A stretch of DNA of 64,000 nt from Tilletiaria anomala UBC 951 (GCF_000711695.1 NW_013547009.1:62001-126000), one strand, 5' to 3'; shown: positions 30,801-43,895, counted from the first letter of the stretch. The notes: generated from the letters alone by a model not told the origin. Made by a program: numbers and translations.

Positions 30801-32414
30801 CGGCAATCGCATCGCCTCCACCCCCTCCTCCATCATCATCTTCATCGTCATCCTTGTCGATCAACGATGGCAGCTGTGAGACTACCGTGTGCGTTGCGTC
30901 GCTCTCTGGGTCGTAATCGTCAAATGACAGCTTGAGATGGAGACTGGTCACGAGATCCTGCAGGAAGCTGCGATCCGCTTGCGACGCGGTCTTATCGCTG
31001 GGTAGGACGAGCTCCTTGGGAGCGGCGCTCGCTTTGCTGGCGGGCTGCCGCAGCGCAAGCACGAACTGTGCGACCTGCTCGAACAACTTCTTCTGCCCAG
31101 GCGATAGCACCATTTTGCCTTTGGCCTTGGCGCGCTGCACAGCCTTGGTATTGGTATTCTGCACCTTCTTGCTATTCAGCCAGTTGGCATCGCCAAACTC
31201 CTCCTTGAGCTTCTCCAGTTCGAATCTCTTCAGTTCGTCGATGATCATCTCGAGTCGGTCAACGCGCAGCGTGCCCGCTTCATTCAGGTATCCGCCAGCG
31301 CTTGGGAGGATGCGCTTGTAGATACCAAAGAGCAGATTCAGCGCTCCTTCGTTAATGTGCAGATGCGGCAGATGCGGCAGGAAGTCGTTGCCGACAAAGA
31401 TGTTGAGGAGAATGAAATCGTCGATGATGCACTCCAACGAATACTCGAAGGGCAGTGTCGAGCGGATATCTTGGAATTCGAGGTCGAGATACTCGCGGAA
31501 GAGGGAGAGGTGCAGCAAGAAAAAGTTTTGTGACTCCAAACTGAAGTGATGAAAAAGCAGAGATATCAGCATCACCAGAGATTAAATCGCATGTTGCTGC
31601 CGTGGCTATTGCAATTGCTGCTCACCTTCCCTTCGCCTTCTTCCTGGGGCCGAATTGGACCTCTTCACGCAGCAAGCAGAAGTGAGGATCGTGGCTGACG
31701 AGGCCGAGCATGATCAGATCTGCGTCGAGGCCGTAGAGACAATGTCTCGTGTTGGGATTGTATCCAGGCTGCGCCTTGCTGAGGCGGATGTACTCCATGA
31801 TCTTGTGTTCTCCCTCTCCCGGTACGTCGTGCCCAGATAGAACGACAGTGACGTCCCTCCATGTCGAGTCCTCTGTGATCTTCTTTGCGACAAAGTACTT
31901 GAGCTGCAGCGACAAGCGTGTCATGAACGGTGTACCCGGCGTGATCGCGTTCGAGTCGAACGCGTCCTCCTCCGGCAGAACCTCACCCTTACGCAGCGCC
32001 TTTTCCCGCGTCTCCTTCGCCTCCTTGGCGGTCCGGAAGCGGCGGCTGCGCTGCTGATTCATCTTGGCTCGCGGTGCAACGCCATCGATAGCCATGAAGA
32101 AAAACTTCTTGGGCTTGATGATGCTGAAGAGATGCTCAATATATGCGAAGATCGCTAAGAATAAAGCCGCTTCGGACTGTCGGAAGGAGGCATCGTCGTC
32201 GTTGGGATGCGAGCAGTTGTGGATGATGCCGTTCATATCAAGATAGAGGTTGTCGAACTCTGGAATCTTGTTCCCCTCAATCAGCTGGGAGATCAAAGGA
32301 TACCGCTCCGACATGAAGCGGAAGAATTTGGGGATACCTGCGATGGGTTAGATGTGATGAGCTTTCATCCCATTCAACTGCACTCTAGCTCACTCTTCAA
32401 TCGTACTCACCCAT
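27873..32414 (-). CDS. XRN1: 5'-3' exoribonuclease Xrn1
   Basis: Exons 32414-32411 (only ATGG), 32337-31626, 31540-29029 and 28967-27873 give 1440 residues. The first join produces MGIPKFFRFMSERYPLI, the invariant Xrn N-terminus. Active-site blocks follow: LDMNGIIHNCSHPN, AIDGVAPRAKMNQQRSRR, SGHDVPGEGEHKIMEYIR and LDADLIMLGLVSHD, then HLSLFREYLDLEF and NDFLPHLPHLHI. The long second half matches the Xrn1 (cytoplasmic) rather than Rat1 layout, with SH3-like and PAZ/Tudor-like regions and SGRCSPYRGGTVSF. The tail is Arg-Gly-rich (RGRGGRGGHRGGHRGGRGG). Xrn1 degrades decapped mRNA in the cytoplasm. The acceptor of the last exon (AAG at 28968-28970) was chosen because it gives KEFK-NAFPEIM in phase. 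Confidence 0.95.
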
Positions 32415-33457
32415 GATGACTACTGTTACTGATTGGGATGAGACAAGCGTTGCTGTAAGGTGCTGAAACGTGAGGAAGGTGTGCACTCAACGCCACAGCG
32501 GACAAGAGACTAGTGACTTGCTTGCGAGCGACCTAAAGAAATGACTTGCACTGAAATGCGTGAAGAAGGATTCGGCTTTGGCTTTCGATTCTTTTATGGA
32601 GATGCACGTGTTGCAATCAACTGTGATCGTAGATAACGAGTGGCCAGACGAGCAGGCGACGTGGCTGGTATTGAATGGAGAGGACCTGCTGTTCGAGGTG
32701 CGCGCCGGCCGTTAGGTTCACCCGACGCTGTCGACTGTAAGGTGATGTCGCAAACGTTGTGCTCTGCGATGCGGCGTTAGTCAATAGGGTTGCCTCCGCC
32801 TGTGATCGGGGCTACCATAGATGCTCGCTGCTATTCGTCTGCTTCGATGTGCAACCAGTTCCATCGAGGTCATGGTCCAGATGAAGCAACCAGCAAGCAA
32901 GGGGGGAAGCCGATTCTCTCTGCTGAGCTGGTGGGCCACCAGGGATGAGTGGCAGAACCTCACTGCTCCAGTGCCACCACCGCCACCACCACCACCACCA
33001 CCAACAACTTGCAGGTTGAGTCACGCACATTCGAACACAGCGCAGCAGGTTGTTCAGCGACTCCGCCCGCATGGGCCATGGCTGGAGCAGGCGAACAGGC
33101 GCCGGGCTCCCTCATATTGAATCGATTACGTAATTGGTATGCCTTCCTGCGTACGTCAGCCTTCTCTTTGTTGGCGTGCTTCAAGTTTGATACTCGAGCG
33201 ATCAATCTGATTTGATCCTCATCTCGACAACGCCGAGGTCAAAGGACACACGGACAAGTGCATGTGCGTCTCGCTTTGAAGCTGTAGAACGGCTGCGTTC
33301 AACCCCAAAGCGGGAAGCGGTGAGTAGTGTTGCTGTGGATACAACAACAGCCATACACCGCTGATCCTCGCGCTCGTGACCTTCCTGCAGAAGTCAATTA
33401 CACTCCGTAAACGCTTGGATAGCATAGCTGGACTGCCTCCGTCCGGTAACAGCTACC
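32415..33457. other. Divergent XRN1 / LON promoter region with CCA microsatellite
   Basis: About 1.04 kb between divergent starts. It contains a CCACCGCCACCACC-type trinucleotide run (about 32974-33003) that creates poly-Pro and poly-Thr chance ORFs. No gene is supported. Confidence 0.5.
32974..33003. repeat. CCA/CCG trinucleotide microsatellite
   Basis: About ten consecutive CCN triplets in non-coding DNA between XRN1 and LON. Probably a simple-sequence repeat that varies in length between strains. Confidence 0.8.
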
Positions 33458-36400
33458 ATGATGCTCCCTTCGCAGAGGATGCTCGCTTTTCGAAATTTAT
33501 CGCCTCTCTCAGCGTCCATGTCCGCAGCAAGAGCATCGCCGCTTGTAGCAGCGCGCTCTACCAGAGCCAGGTCCTTATCTACGCCGACCGCGTCCTTGAC
33601 CACCTCCGCCATCAGATGCACCTCCTGCCTGAACGCTGCCGCTGTCGCCGCAGCAGCAGAACAGGCACAATCGCAGCGCTGTAGTTCAAGGGGCACGATC
33701 TCCGCCCGGTGCTCATCGTTGGCAACATCGGCAGTGCGAGGGTATCGGCGTGCGTTCTCTACGAACACACGCATTCTCGCATATCCTCGAAAACGCTTTT
33801 TGGTCCCCGCTCAACCGTTTGAAGAAGCGTCTGCCAGCTCTTCAACAGCAGAGGGGTCAGCAGCTGTAGGCACAGGATTAAGGGCGGCCACTTCAACTGT
33901 TGAGCAAGCTCAGGCAGACGGGTCCAGATCAGTGTCAGCGTCTGAAGGAAAAGGCGACGGAAGCTCCGGTGCGCCTGCTTCATCAGGAGGGAGTGGCAGC
34001 GGAGACTCAAGTTCCTCAAAAGGTGACAGCAGTGTACCTGGCGGCCAAGACGGCTCAGACGGCAAAGGCTCTTCAGCTGGATCAGGGCCAGGAAGTGGCA
34101 GTGGCAACAGCGGGGCAGCATCCGGTGGAAGTGGCGGCCCTTCCTCTTCCTCTTCCTCGGGCATTAACAACACGTCTCTCTCGCGTCAGAGTGTTCCAGA
34201 TGTGTACCCGCAAGTTCTTGCTTTGCCCATTACCCGTCGTCCCCTATTCCCAGGCTTTTACAAGGCAGTCGTGATAAAAAACCCCGCCGTCTGCGCCGCG
34301 ATCCGCGAATCGCAGCGGAGGGGGCAGCCGTACGTTGGAGCCTTCTTACTTAAAGATCAGGAGGAGGACAGCGATGTGATTACAGATATAAATAAAGTAC
34401 ACCGCACTGGTGTCTTCTGTCAGGTCACCAGCACCTTTCAGGCCTCCTCCTCTTCACCCAGTATCAATACATCCAAGCGCAGCGGCAAGGAAGGCACAGC
34501 TGAAGGCGGCTCAGGCTCAGGAGCAGCCCCAGTTGAGGAAGAAGGCCTTACAGTGGTACTGTATCCACATCGGAGAATCAAGATCGATGAGCTCATCACT
34601 CCGCATGGGCTGCTGTCATCGGATGGAAAGCCAGCGGCTAGCGAGTTGGGAGACGCTTCGCCGATCAAAGCGCGCGTGCATGGAATCCAAGAGGAAGCGA
34701 GGGGCGAAGGCGTCCTCTCCAATGCGAACGGCGATGGTGCGCATCAAGATGTAGACGAAGCGGTCAACACGACGCGACAAGGTGAAGACACACCTGCCCC
34801 TGCCCCTCATGACGAAGCATCTGCTGCTGCATCCTCCTCGGAATCGGCGCACACGCCCAGCTACCAGACGTCTTTTCTGCAAGACTACGCCGTCTCGCTG
34901 GTCAATGTGAGCAACCTAGAAGCGCAGCCGTACAGCAAGCAGTCGCAAGTCGTGCGCGCGGTCATGGCCGAGCTGATCAGCGTCTTCAAGGACATCGCGA
35001 CGATGAACCCGCTGTTCCGGGACCAGATCGCCAATTTCAGCATCAGCCAGGGTGCCGGCAACGTCTTCGACGAGCCGGAGAAGCTCGCGGACTTTGCCGC
35101 GGCGGTCAGCAGCGGCGAGGTGGGCGAGTTGCAGGCGGTGCTTGAGGCGCTCAACGTCGAGGACCGACTGCAGAAGGCGCTGCTGGTCCTTAAGAAGGAG
35201 TTGATGAATGCGCAACTTCAGAGCAAGATCTCCAAGGATGTTGAGAGCAAGATCCAGAAACGCCAGCGCGAGTACTACCTGATGGAACAGCACAAAGCCA
35301 TCAAGAAGGAGCTGGGCATCGAGAGCGATGGCAAGGACAAGATGGTGGAGAAGTTCAAGGAGAAGGCTGCCGAGCTGCGCATGCCCGAGGCGGTCCGGAA
35401 GGTGTTTGACGAAGAGCTCAGCAAACTGCAGACCCTCGAGCCAGCTGCAAGCGAGTTTAACGTGACCCGCGGATACCTCGAGTGGCTCACCAACATTCCC
35501 TGGGGCGTGCACTCGCCGGAGAACTACTCGATCGCCAACGCGGCTGGCGTGCTTGACGAGGATCACTATGGCCTGAAGGACGTCAAGGATCGCATTCTCG
35601 AGTTCCTTGCGGTTGGTAAGCTCCGAGGCAGCGTCGAAGGCAAAATCATCTGCCTCGTTGGCCCTCCCGGTGTTGGCAAAACGTCAATCGGGAAATCCAT
35701 CGCGCGCGCTGTACAGCGTCAATTCTTCCGCTTCTCTGTCGGCGGCCTCAGCGACGTGGCGGAGATCAAGGGGCACCGCCGCACGTACGTTGGCGCCATG
35801 CCGGGAAAAGCGATCCAGGCTCTCAAGAAGGTTGGCACAGAGAATCCGCTGATCCTGATCGACGAGGTGGACAAAATCGGACGCGGCCATAACGGCGACC
35901 CTTCCTCGGCGCTACTAGAGATGCTTGATCCGGAACAAAATGGCTCATTCCTCGATCACTACATGGACGTCCCAGTCAATCTCTCGCGCGTCCTGTTCGT
36001 CTGCACGGCGAACACGCTCGACACGATCCCGCAACCGCTGCTTGACCGCATGGAAGTGATTGAAGTGTCCTCGTACACGGCTGACGAGAAGCGACACATC
36101 GCGCGCAACTACCTTGCTCCGCAGGCCAAGGATACGTCCGGGCTCAAAGACGCCAACGTCAACCTTCCGGACGAAACGATTGACTTCTTGATCAAGCACC
36201 ACGCGCGCGAGTCTGGAGTCCGCGGCCTGCGCAAGTTGCTCGAGAAGGTTTACCGGAAGATCGCGTTTAACATCGTCAAGGAGCATGGAGAGAGCGTCAT
36301 TCCCGAGCCGGCGGACGAGACTGCGCCTCAGGGCGAGGTTGCTGCTACTGCAAACAAGGATGCACCAGTCCATAACGATACAGCACGAGCGGTTGGTAGC

Positions 36401-37494
36401 ATCGCGAGTGACTCGCAGTCTGTGACATCTTCGTCTACGCCGGAGGACGCGTCATCTGTGCAGTCTTCGGACCGCTCAGAGGGAGACAAGCCGCTAGCAG
36501 CATCGCAGTCGTCGTCCTCGAGGACAAGCGCGAGCAACGGTAGCGAGAAACCCACGGAGACTGAGGAAATGGACGGGATGAAGGCGGAGGTGGGTACACA
36601 AGCACGCAATACGCCGCCGAGCCCGGCGCCAAAAGTGACGACGCAGCAGCGCAAACCGATGGCGGTGCCGCCTGAAGTCAAAGTAGAGATCACGGTCGAG
36701 AGCCTGCACGACTACCTCGGCCCGCCGGTGTACCACAAAGACAGGCTATACACCAAGACAATGCCCGCAGGCGTGTCGACAGGGCTCGGCTACCTTGGCA
36801 ACGGCTCAGGCTCGCTGATGCCGATCGAAACGACAATCATGCCGGGAAAGGGCGGGCTTCAGCTGACGGGCAAGCTGGGTGATGTGATCAAGGAGTCTGC
36901 GAGCATCGCGCTCAGCTGGCTCAAATCGCACGCGCATGCGCTCGGCATTACCAAGGATGAGGCAGAAAACCTGCTCGAGAACAAGGACGTGCACCTGCAC
37001 ATGCCCGAAGGAGCCGTCGGCAAGGATGGCCCCAGCGCGGGTGTTGCGTTCACCACGAGCCTCGTTAGCCTGCTGACGGGCCGCACCCTGCCGACGACGC
37101 TCGCCATGACGGGTGAGGTGTCTCTGCGCGGAATGGGTGAGTTTGACCGAGAAGTGGCCACCGCTTGCGTATGACAATTCGATACCGAATGAAGTGATCT
37201 TTAACACACATCCATTACTCTGCTCTTCTCCTAGTCCTTCCCGTCGGCGGCCTCAAGGAGAAACTGCTCGCGGCGCACCGTGCGGGAATCAAGAAGGTGA
37301 TCCTACCCGCTCAGAACCAGCCAAACGTCGAGGCGGACGTGCCCAAAGCTGTGCTGAATGACCTGGAGGTGCACTATGTGCACAACGTCTGGGCGGCCTT
37401 GGACGTCGCATTCGGTGAAGGCCCGTGGTCGGCGCGGGCGCAGGAGCTCAAGGCGGAGGAAGAGCAGGAGCAGCCGGGGCCGGAGCGGGTTTAA
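33458..37494 (+). CDS. PIM1: Mitochondrial ATP-dependent Lon protease
   Basis: Exons 33458-37136 and 37235-37494 give 1312 residues. The first 60 residues are Arg/Ser/Ala-rich with no acidic residues, a typical mitochondrial presequence. A Ser/Gly-rich linker follows, then the Lon N-domain ([20 protein letters not shown]), the AAA+ module with Walker [10 protein letters not shown] (from Gly735) and Walker B ILIDEVDK, and the protease domain with catalytic Ser1193 in KDGPSAG. The intron interrupts the protease domain between LRGM and [18 protein letters not shown]; the Lys of the Ser-Lys dyad is in exon 2, so splicing is essential for activity. The acidic/Ser-rich insert between the ATPase and protease domains (about residues 945-1060) is usual for fungal Pim1. 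The enzyme degrades damaged matrix proteins and supports mtDNA maintenance. Confidence 0.95.
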
Positions 37495-39147
37495 GGGGGC
37501 GGCATATGTCGGATATGACGGAGACCCGCACGGGTTGGGCCATGACGGTGGCACTAACCAGGACAAACATTTCGTGGAGCTCTTTCTACGTGTACCATAT
37601 GGTACACCTCGTACCTGTAGCACCATTGCAGAAATAGACAGGCCATCACCACTTGGAGGTTGCAGCGGCGTCCCTGTGTTGTGCACACGGCAGAGAGGCC
37701 GAGCAAGCTAGGGAGGAATGGGCAGGGGAAGGCAATGTGAGAAAGAGCAAGTCTCAGACTCCCGGTCGCCCGACCAGGGACCAGTCTTGTGTAAAGGCTG
37801 ACCGATTCGTAGTGAATCCATGGAGCGGAACGGTGACCTGGCGAACTACATGCACGTATGGTGCAATGTGTGGATGCATGACCTTGCTTTGTAAGCCATG
37901 TACACATGTAACGACTGGTGACATTCTCGGTAGCATCCGGGGCGGCCACGACGACGACGGTAATGGGTCTGCCGTCCCATCAATAACGTCCTTCGCCCAC
38001 CACCGTGATCAAGTGGGACACCACCCAGAAGGAGATCAGCTGAGACTTCAGTCTTCACCTGCGAACCTGTACTATACAGTATGTGATACATTAGCCACTG
38101 CACACTCCCGTATATGACCGAGATGGTTGACAGCTGGGAAGAATGATGTGGTATATGGCCGAGATATGCGGCGTAGGAACAAATGGGAATGTCCAGCAAT
38201 CAAGCCCCGTTGTATATAGAAACGCCGAGCCGTATCTACATTGACGGCAGCATTGACGAGTTCGACTGTATTTGGATCGGTGCTCTCGGTCCTCCTCCTC
38301 GTCAATTGGGCTTTGATCATCGAAAGAGCATGCTCTATGGACGACATGTCCGGAGAGCATGGTAGAGGTACTAGAGGCGACAGCCTAGGGTGGTCGGTCG
38401 GCAAGTGGAAGTCTGTGTACAGGCTGCTTTGCGCTTCCGTGCATCCGCTGGGCCTGTAGCTGCACACTGCCATCGCCACCTGACGAACCACGGGGGCTGT
38501 CCGCCTGCTAGCTGATGTAAAAAGACTGTGAAAAGAGAAAGAAGCACCTGCCCGGAAGACAGGCGCACATGGTCTTGCCCCAGGTGTATGAGGCTGGTGC
38601 AAACCTAGATCCTTGGTTGAATGGGGGCGCATTGTATGTTTGAGATCTCTTGCGCGGTGTGCCGCCCGATGTTCCCCGATGAAGGCTATGGCCCAGCCTA
38701 TTTGCAGATGAGACGCAGGTACAGCGAATGGGCCCGATGTGGGCTGTCTCAAGTATTCCAGCGAATGCCAGTGCGCAGACTGATTGCGGCGGGGAGATGC
38801 CGGCGGAGCGGTGCCTGGAATCTGGATGAGAGAGATTGCATCACGCTCATGTATCAGACTGCTGGGGTGGCGACGTGGTTTTTGGGTTCGTTTCTTGGGT
38901 GGCCCACATGGCATGTACAGTGCAGTGCCTCGGCTTTCTGTATGTGTATGGAGTGGGCGAGTTGCAATGGGACCTCTTCTTCTCGTCGAGGTCCACGCTT
39001 CTCTTGCTGCTCACCACCACTGTCATATCATCACCGTCCTCGCCTGCAGCCATACCACCCAGCACCGACCCTGCATCCTGGCCACTATTGCTAGCTACAG
39101 TCGGAGGCGGTCACGACCTGAAACAGCTGCTTCGATCGTGTGTGGTG
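37495..39147. other. 1.65-kb intergenic LON / P5B ATPase
   Basis: It holds the LON 3' region, a perfect 18-bp palindrome (37590-37607) and the P5B promoter and leader. A 280-codon ATG-initiated ORF on the minus strand (38914-38072) has no recognisable domain and overlaps the likely leader, so it is not called. A near-repeat of TATATGACCGAGAT and TATATGGCCGAGAT occurs about 40 bp apart near 38112-38166. Confidence 0.4.
37590..37607. repeat. Perfect 18-bp palindrome centred on CATATG
   Basis: GTGTACCATATGGTACAC reads the same on both strands. It lies about 96 bp past the LON stop codon. It could be a dimeric-factor site or a hairpin in the 3'UTR; its function is unknown. Confidence 0.75.
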
Positions 39148-42100
39148 ATGGTTGGCGTCCAGCATGATCCCGCGGTAGCAACAGCGCCTTCCCTCGGTGA
39201 CGCCCGACAGGCGCACCCAGATCCAAGGGTTAAGTCGCAGCCCGCTCGTTTCCTCTTCCACGAATCCAGCACCGCCTTCGAGCATGCAGTCGGCCTCGCC
39301 TCGGCGTCTGCAAGCCGCGCCGCCTCGACACTCGCCGCGAGCGATGCCGGCCAGAGAAGGTGGCCACAGAGCGGGACGTTCGTCAACGATGCCGGCACCA
39401 CAACCCACGCCGCTTCCTCTTCCAGCTCTTGCAATGCACCAGCCAATGCTGCCATCTCAGTAGTAGTCGAGGGAGAGGGTGCGGAACAGCAGGCGACGCG
39501 TTGGCCCGGATATGGGTCCACCGCTCTGGACGATGCGGCTAACAAGGCACCGGGCAAAAGCGGAGATTACAAAATTGGCATTGCCGTCCTGCCTAACAGC
39601 GAAAGCGGCGGAGAGATCGACGATCCGAGCCTGGAGAGCGATGCAACACAGCAGAAGATCTATCTCCCCGATGAAGACCTGCAGCTCAACTCTAGTTTCT
39701 GGGCCGTCTCTCTGCCGCGCCTACTTGCATGGTATGCCGCTGGCCTGCTCTCCGTCGGCCTCCTCCTGCTCTTCGGGTACTGGTTCCCTGTGTTCCGCTT
39801 GCGTGCCATCGCGCGGCCCGTGAGCTTGCAGCGAGTCGCGACCGCAGAGATGAGTGGACGGCAGAAGCAGCGTGTGCTGGTGTGCATGCGCACAAAACAC
39901 AGCCTCGACGTCGTCCACATGAAGACGGTCCTCCTGCAGAGTCGGATGAGTGTCGAAGAGGCCTTCCCACCGTCGCTCAAGGTGCCTTTCGAGTCGGCCG
40001 CGGCTGCTGCGCGTAATATTCGGCCAAACGCCCCCGCGCCTATTTCCCAGGTTCCTGCTCCTCCTGCTTCATGTTCCTCGACGCTATCTGTCTCGGAGAA
40101 ATTCAGCAGGAACAAAAACAAGGACGTCCCGCAGAAGGATACCATTTCCCAATTCCACTTGATTATCCACCGCTACACCACCTTCATCGTCTCGCCCTTG
40201 CACGGCAAGCTCCTCCCCTTGGCCGCGTGGCGCGACAGCACGTGGACCTCGCTCAGCGCCGTGCAGGCTGCACTGGACGCACAGGCCGTCGCACGGAGGC
40301 AGGCGCTCTTCGGCAAGAACCTGCAGCAGGTCAATGGAAAGAGCGTACCGATGATCCTCTTCGACGAGATCCTGCACCCGTTTCTCGTCTTTACGCTCTG
40401 CGCCATCGCGTTGTGGTCGTATGACGATTACCAGTGGTGTGAGTTTGGATTCTGCCTGCGCGAGTCTTTTCTGTGTGCAGCTAACGCAAGATTCCAATAT
40501 CTTCCTCATACCCTCTTTCGCTCTGTTTCAGACGCACTTATCATCGGCCTCGTCACCATCGCTGGTGTCAGCGTCAGCACGTACACCGCCAAGCGCGCGT
40601 ACAACCGGATGGAGAAACTGTCGGCGTTTACCTGCCCCGTCAGCGTCTACCGCCTGTCCTCCACTTTCACCTCGTCCCGCGGCAACGGCAGCGGCAACGC
40701 AGCGGCCAGTGGATCATGGATGACGATCGACAGCAGTGAACTCGTCCCGGGTGACGTGCTCGACATGTCCGCGCACGGCGATGCGGCGGTCGCTACGCTA
40801 GCGTGCGACGCAGCGCTACTGCAGGGCGGCGTCATCGTCAATGAGAGCATGCTGACCGGCGAAGCCATGCCGGTCGCCAAGACGTCCGCATCGACGGCCG
40901 ACCTGAGGGACTGCCTTGCGGTAGGCAAGGATCTGGCGCAGATCAACAAGCACATCCTCTACTCTGGCACCAAGGTGCTCCGCGTCGCGCCTCCGCTCGT
41001 CGAAAGTGATGGCGACACTGGCGCAAACCACGCAAACAATGACAGCATTAGCAGCAAATGCACAGCTCTCGTCGTGCGCACTGGTTTCAACACAACGCGA
41101 GGGAGCTTGATCCGTGCGATGATGTTCCCCAAGCCGATCCAGTTCAAGTTCTACCGCGACTGCGTCTACTTTATCATCTTCCTTGTTCTCATCGCCATTC
41201 TCGGCTTCCTCGGCTCGCTTGTCAACTTCATCCGCAATGGTGTAGACCCGACGGAGATCGCATTGCGCGCGCTCGACCTTTTTACCATCTGCGTCCCGCC
41301 CGCGATCCCTGCGGCGCAGGCGGCGGTGATCGCATTCGCGCTCGCGCGCCTCCGCATGCGCGGCGTCACGTGCACAAGCCCGCAGCGCATCAACGTCTCT
41401 GGACGGGCCAACCTCTGCTGCTTCGACAAGACCGGCACGCTTACGCACACCGACCTCGACGTCCTCGGGACCCGCGCAACCGCCCTCGACGCGCAGAAGC
41501 TCACCCCGCTGCAGACCAAGGCGATCCCTGCTGCTGCTAGCTTTGGACCCGCTGCTACAGGCGAGGGCGTCTCGCTCACGGAAGGCCTCGCGACAGCGCA
41601 TGACCTCAGCGAGGTGAACGGCACGCTGATTGGCGAACCGCTCGAAGTCAAGATGTTCAAGTTCAGCGAGTGGACGTTGGACTCGGTTGATGCGGCTGTC
41701 GACTTGCAGGTCGAGTTGGGCGAGCAGCAAGGCAAACATTGCGTCGATGCCGGTGCCGCACGCACTGCCGACGGCATACTGGCGACAACGACAATTGTAT
41801 CGCCTCCGCCTTCCCCTTCTGGGGCCCCGTCGACTCGCCGAGCGATTGTTCAAAAGTACGACTTTGTCAGCACTCTGCGACGCATGAGTGTGCTCGTCCG
41901 CCGCGAGGATTCCACCAACACGTTTATCTACTGCAAGGGCGCGCCTGAACAGGTCGAGGCAGTGTGCGACTTGCGCACCCTGCCTGCGGACCTCAACGTC
42001 GTCCTGGGCCACTACACACATGCCGGGTACCGCGTGCTGGGCCTGGCGGGCAAGTGCGTGCCGAACCTCAGTTGGGCGGCGTGCCAGCGCATGCGGCGGA

Positions 42101-43895
42101 GCCAAGCCGAGTCCGACTTAACATTCCTCGGCCTGCTAATCTTTGAGAACCGGCTTAAGGACGGCACAGCACCTGCGCTTGCCAAACTGCATGAGGCTGG
42201 CATCCCGACCAAGATGGTCACGGGTGACTCAGTGCTGACGGCGATCGCCGTCGCCAAGGAAGCTGGCATGGTTGAAAGTACGCAGCCGGTCTTTGTCGCG
42301 CGGCTCTCGGCCACGGGCGCAGGTGCGTGGATGGGCGCCGAAAAAGGCGGGCAGGATGCCGGGGTCGAGTGGATTGATGCGCAGCACGAAGGCTCGACGC
42401 TCAACCCGTACAGTCTTATCCCACACAACGCCGACCTCAAGCTGGCCGACATCGGCCTCGCGATGACGGGGGAAACGTTCCACCACCTGCTCAAGTACGC
42501 GGCGAAGGAGACGCGCGAGCGAGCGCTGGTGCAAACGCAGATCTTCGCGCGTATGTCGCCAGAGCAGAAGCAGGAGCTGGTCGAGCAGCTGCAACAGCTT
42601 GCATACACTGTCGCGTTCTGCGGCGATGGCGCAAATGACTGCGGCGCGCTCAAAGCCGCGGACGTTGGCGTCTCGCTTAGCGAGGCGGAGAGCAGCGTCG
42701 CGGCGCCGTTCACTTCGAGCACCGAGGACATTTCCTGCATGGACGGACTCATCCGTGAGGGGCGTTCGTGCCTGCAAACGAGCTGCACGTCTGTCCTCTT
42801 CCTGGCCATCTATAGGTGAGCCATTAGGAACGTCTTTTTTATTTGTTTGCGTTCGCTGTGCCGTCTGACAAACGCTTCTGGCACGGCTTGTGCAGTATTA
42901 CTGAGTACATGTCGGTCATCTTACTTTACGTACGTGTTTGGGGCACGCTAAATGGCGCAACCGATGTGTTGCTTACCTGACCCCCTTCTTTTCGCTTTAC
43001 ACAGATACGCTTCACCAGTTTCGACAATGCCGAGTACCTCTTCATCGATGTCTTTATTGTGCTATCAGTGATGCTCGGTCTGGCCAACTCGCATCCCGCT
43101 CAAAAGCTGGCCAAATGGGCACCTCCATCTCGTCTCATGTCCCGACGTCTGATTGTGATGCTCATCGGCCATGTAGGGTTGATGATGCTTGCCCAGGCTG
43201 TCATCTTTGGTGGGTTTGGTGCGATGACGATTCCTCTCCAAGCATCATTGTTAACGAGCCTCACACACCTTGCAGTCATCCTCCCAAAGCAGTCGGACTA
43301 TATTCCGCCGGACTTTGAGCCGACAGATCTGCAGGCGAGTTTTTTCTTTACTCAGAGGGCGAGGCCATTAGCTGTACTGACTCCCTTTGGTTTGATCTCC
43401 TGCAGCCGAGCAACTTGGACAACTCTGCGATCTTCCGCATCTCACTCTTCCCGTATTTAGTTTCGACCATCTGCTTTGCCATTGGCCCGCCTCACCGGCA
43501 GATTGTCTATAAGAACCGTGAGCAGACGACGAAACACAACCACACTAGGGCCGCTGGGCAGATGACTCCACAGCATACTGACTCTTTCCGCTGTTGCAGT
43601 CTTGCTTTGTGCGGCGCTATCAATTCTTCTCATCTTCTCCATCTACTTCCTCTTCCTGACGGGCGGGCCATTCTTCACGTTGTTCGGCTTTGTCGACCTT
43701 CCAGCACACTTCCAGTGGCTGATATTTGCCGTCGCGGCAGGCTACACGGCCGTCACATTCACGTTCCACTTCCTGCTGCTCGAGCCGCTCGTCAAGATGC
43801 TCATCCTGCCCGTGCGTGCGGTGCGTAAATGGCGCGGCATCGATGAGGTCAAGAAATTCGTACAGGTGCAAGACGCGATCCGTGCCGGCGTATGA
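39148..43895 (+). CDS. YPK9: P5B-type ATPase (Ypk9 / ATP13A2 family)
   Basis: Exons 39148-40438, 40532-42815, 42896-42929, 43005-43334, 43406-43517 and 43600-43895 give 1448 residues. P5B hallmarks are the CVPPAIPA motif in M4, the phosphorylated Asp729 in DKTGTLTHTD, the actuator MLTGEAMPV, the nucleotide-binding YCKGAPEQV, and the hinge GDGANDCGALKAADVGVSL. Two hydrophobic segments around residues 195-215 correspond to the Ma/Mb helices before M1, and six C-terminal helices are encoded by the small 3' exons. Relatives export polyamines from the vacuole or lysosome and give metal tolerance; transport here is inferred. Intron 1 (40439-40531, 93 nt) is a multiple of three with no stop. The intron at 43335-43405 appears to begin with GC, not GT. 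The start at 39148 gives a soluble N-terminus; an in-frame ATG at 38908 would add 80 residues. Confidence 0.92.

Noticed and set aside
42012-42809. Antisense ORFs across the P5B ATPase
   Set aside because: Shadows of a strongly conserved coding strand.
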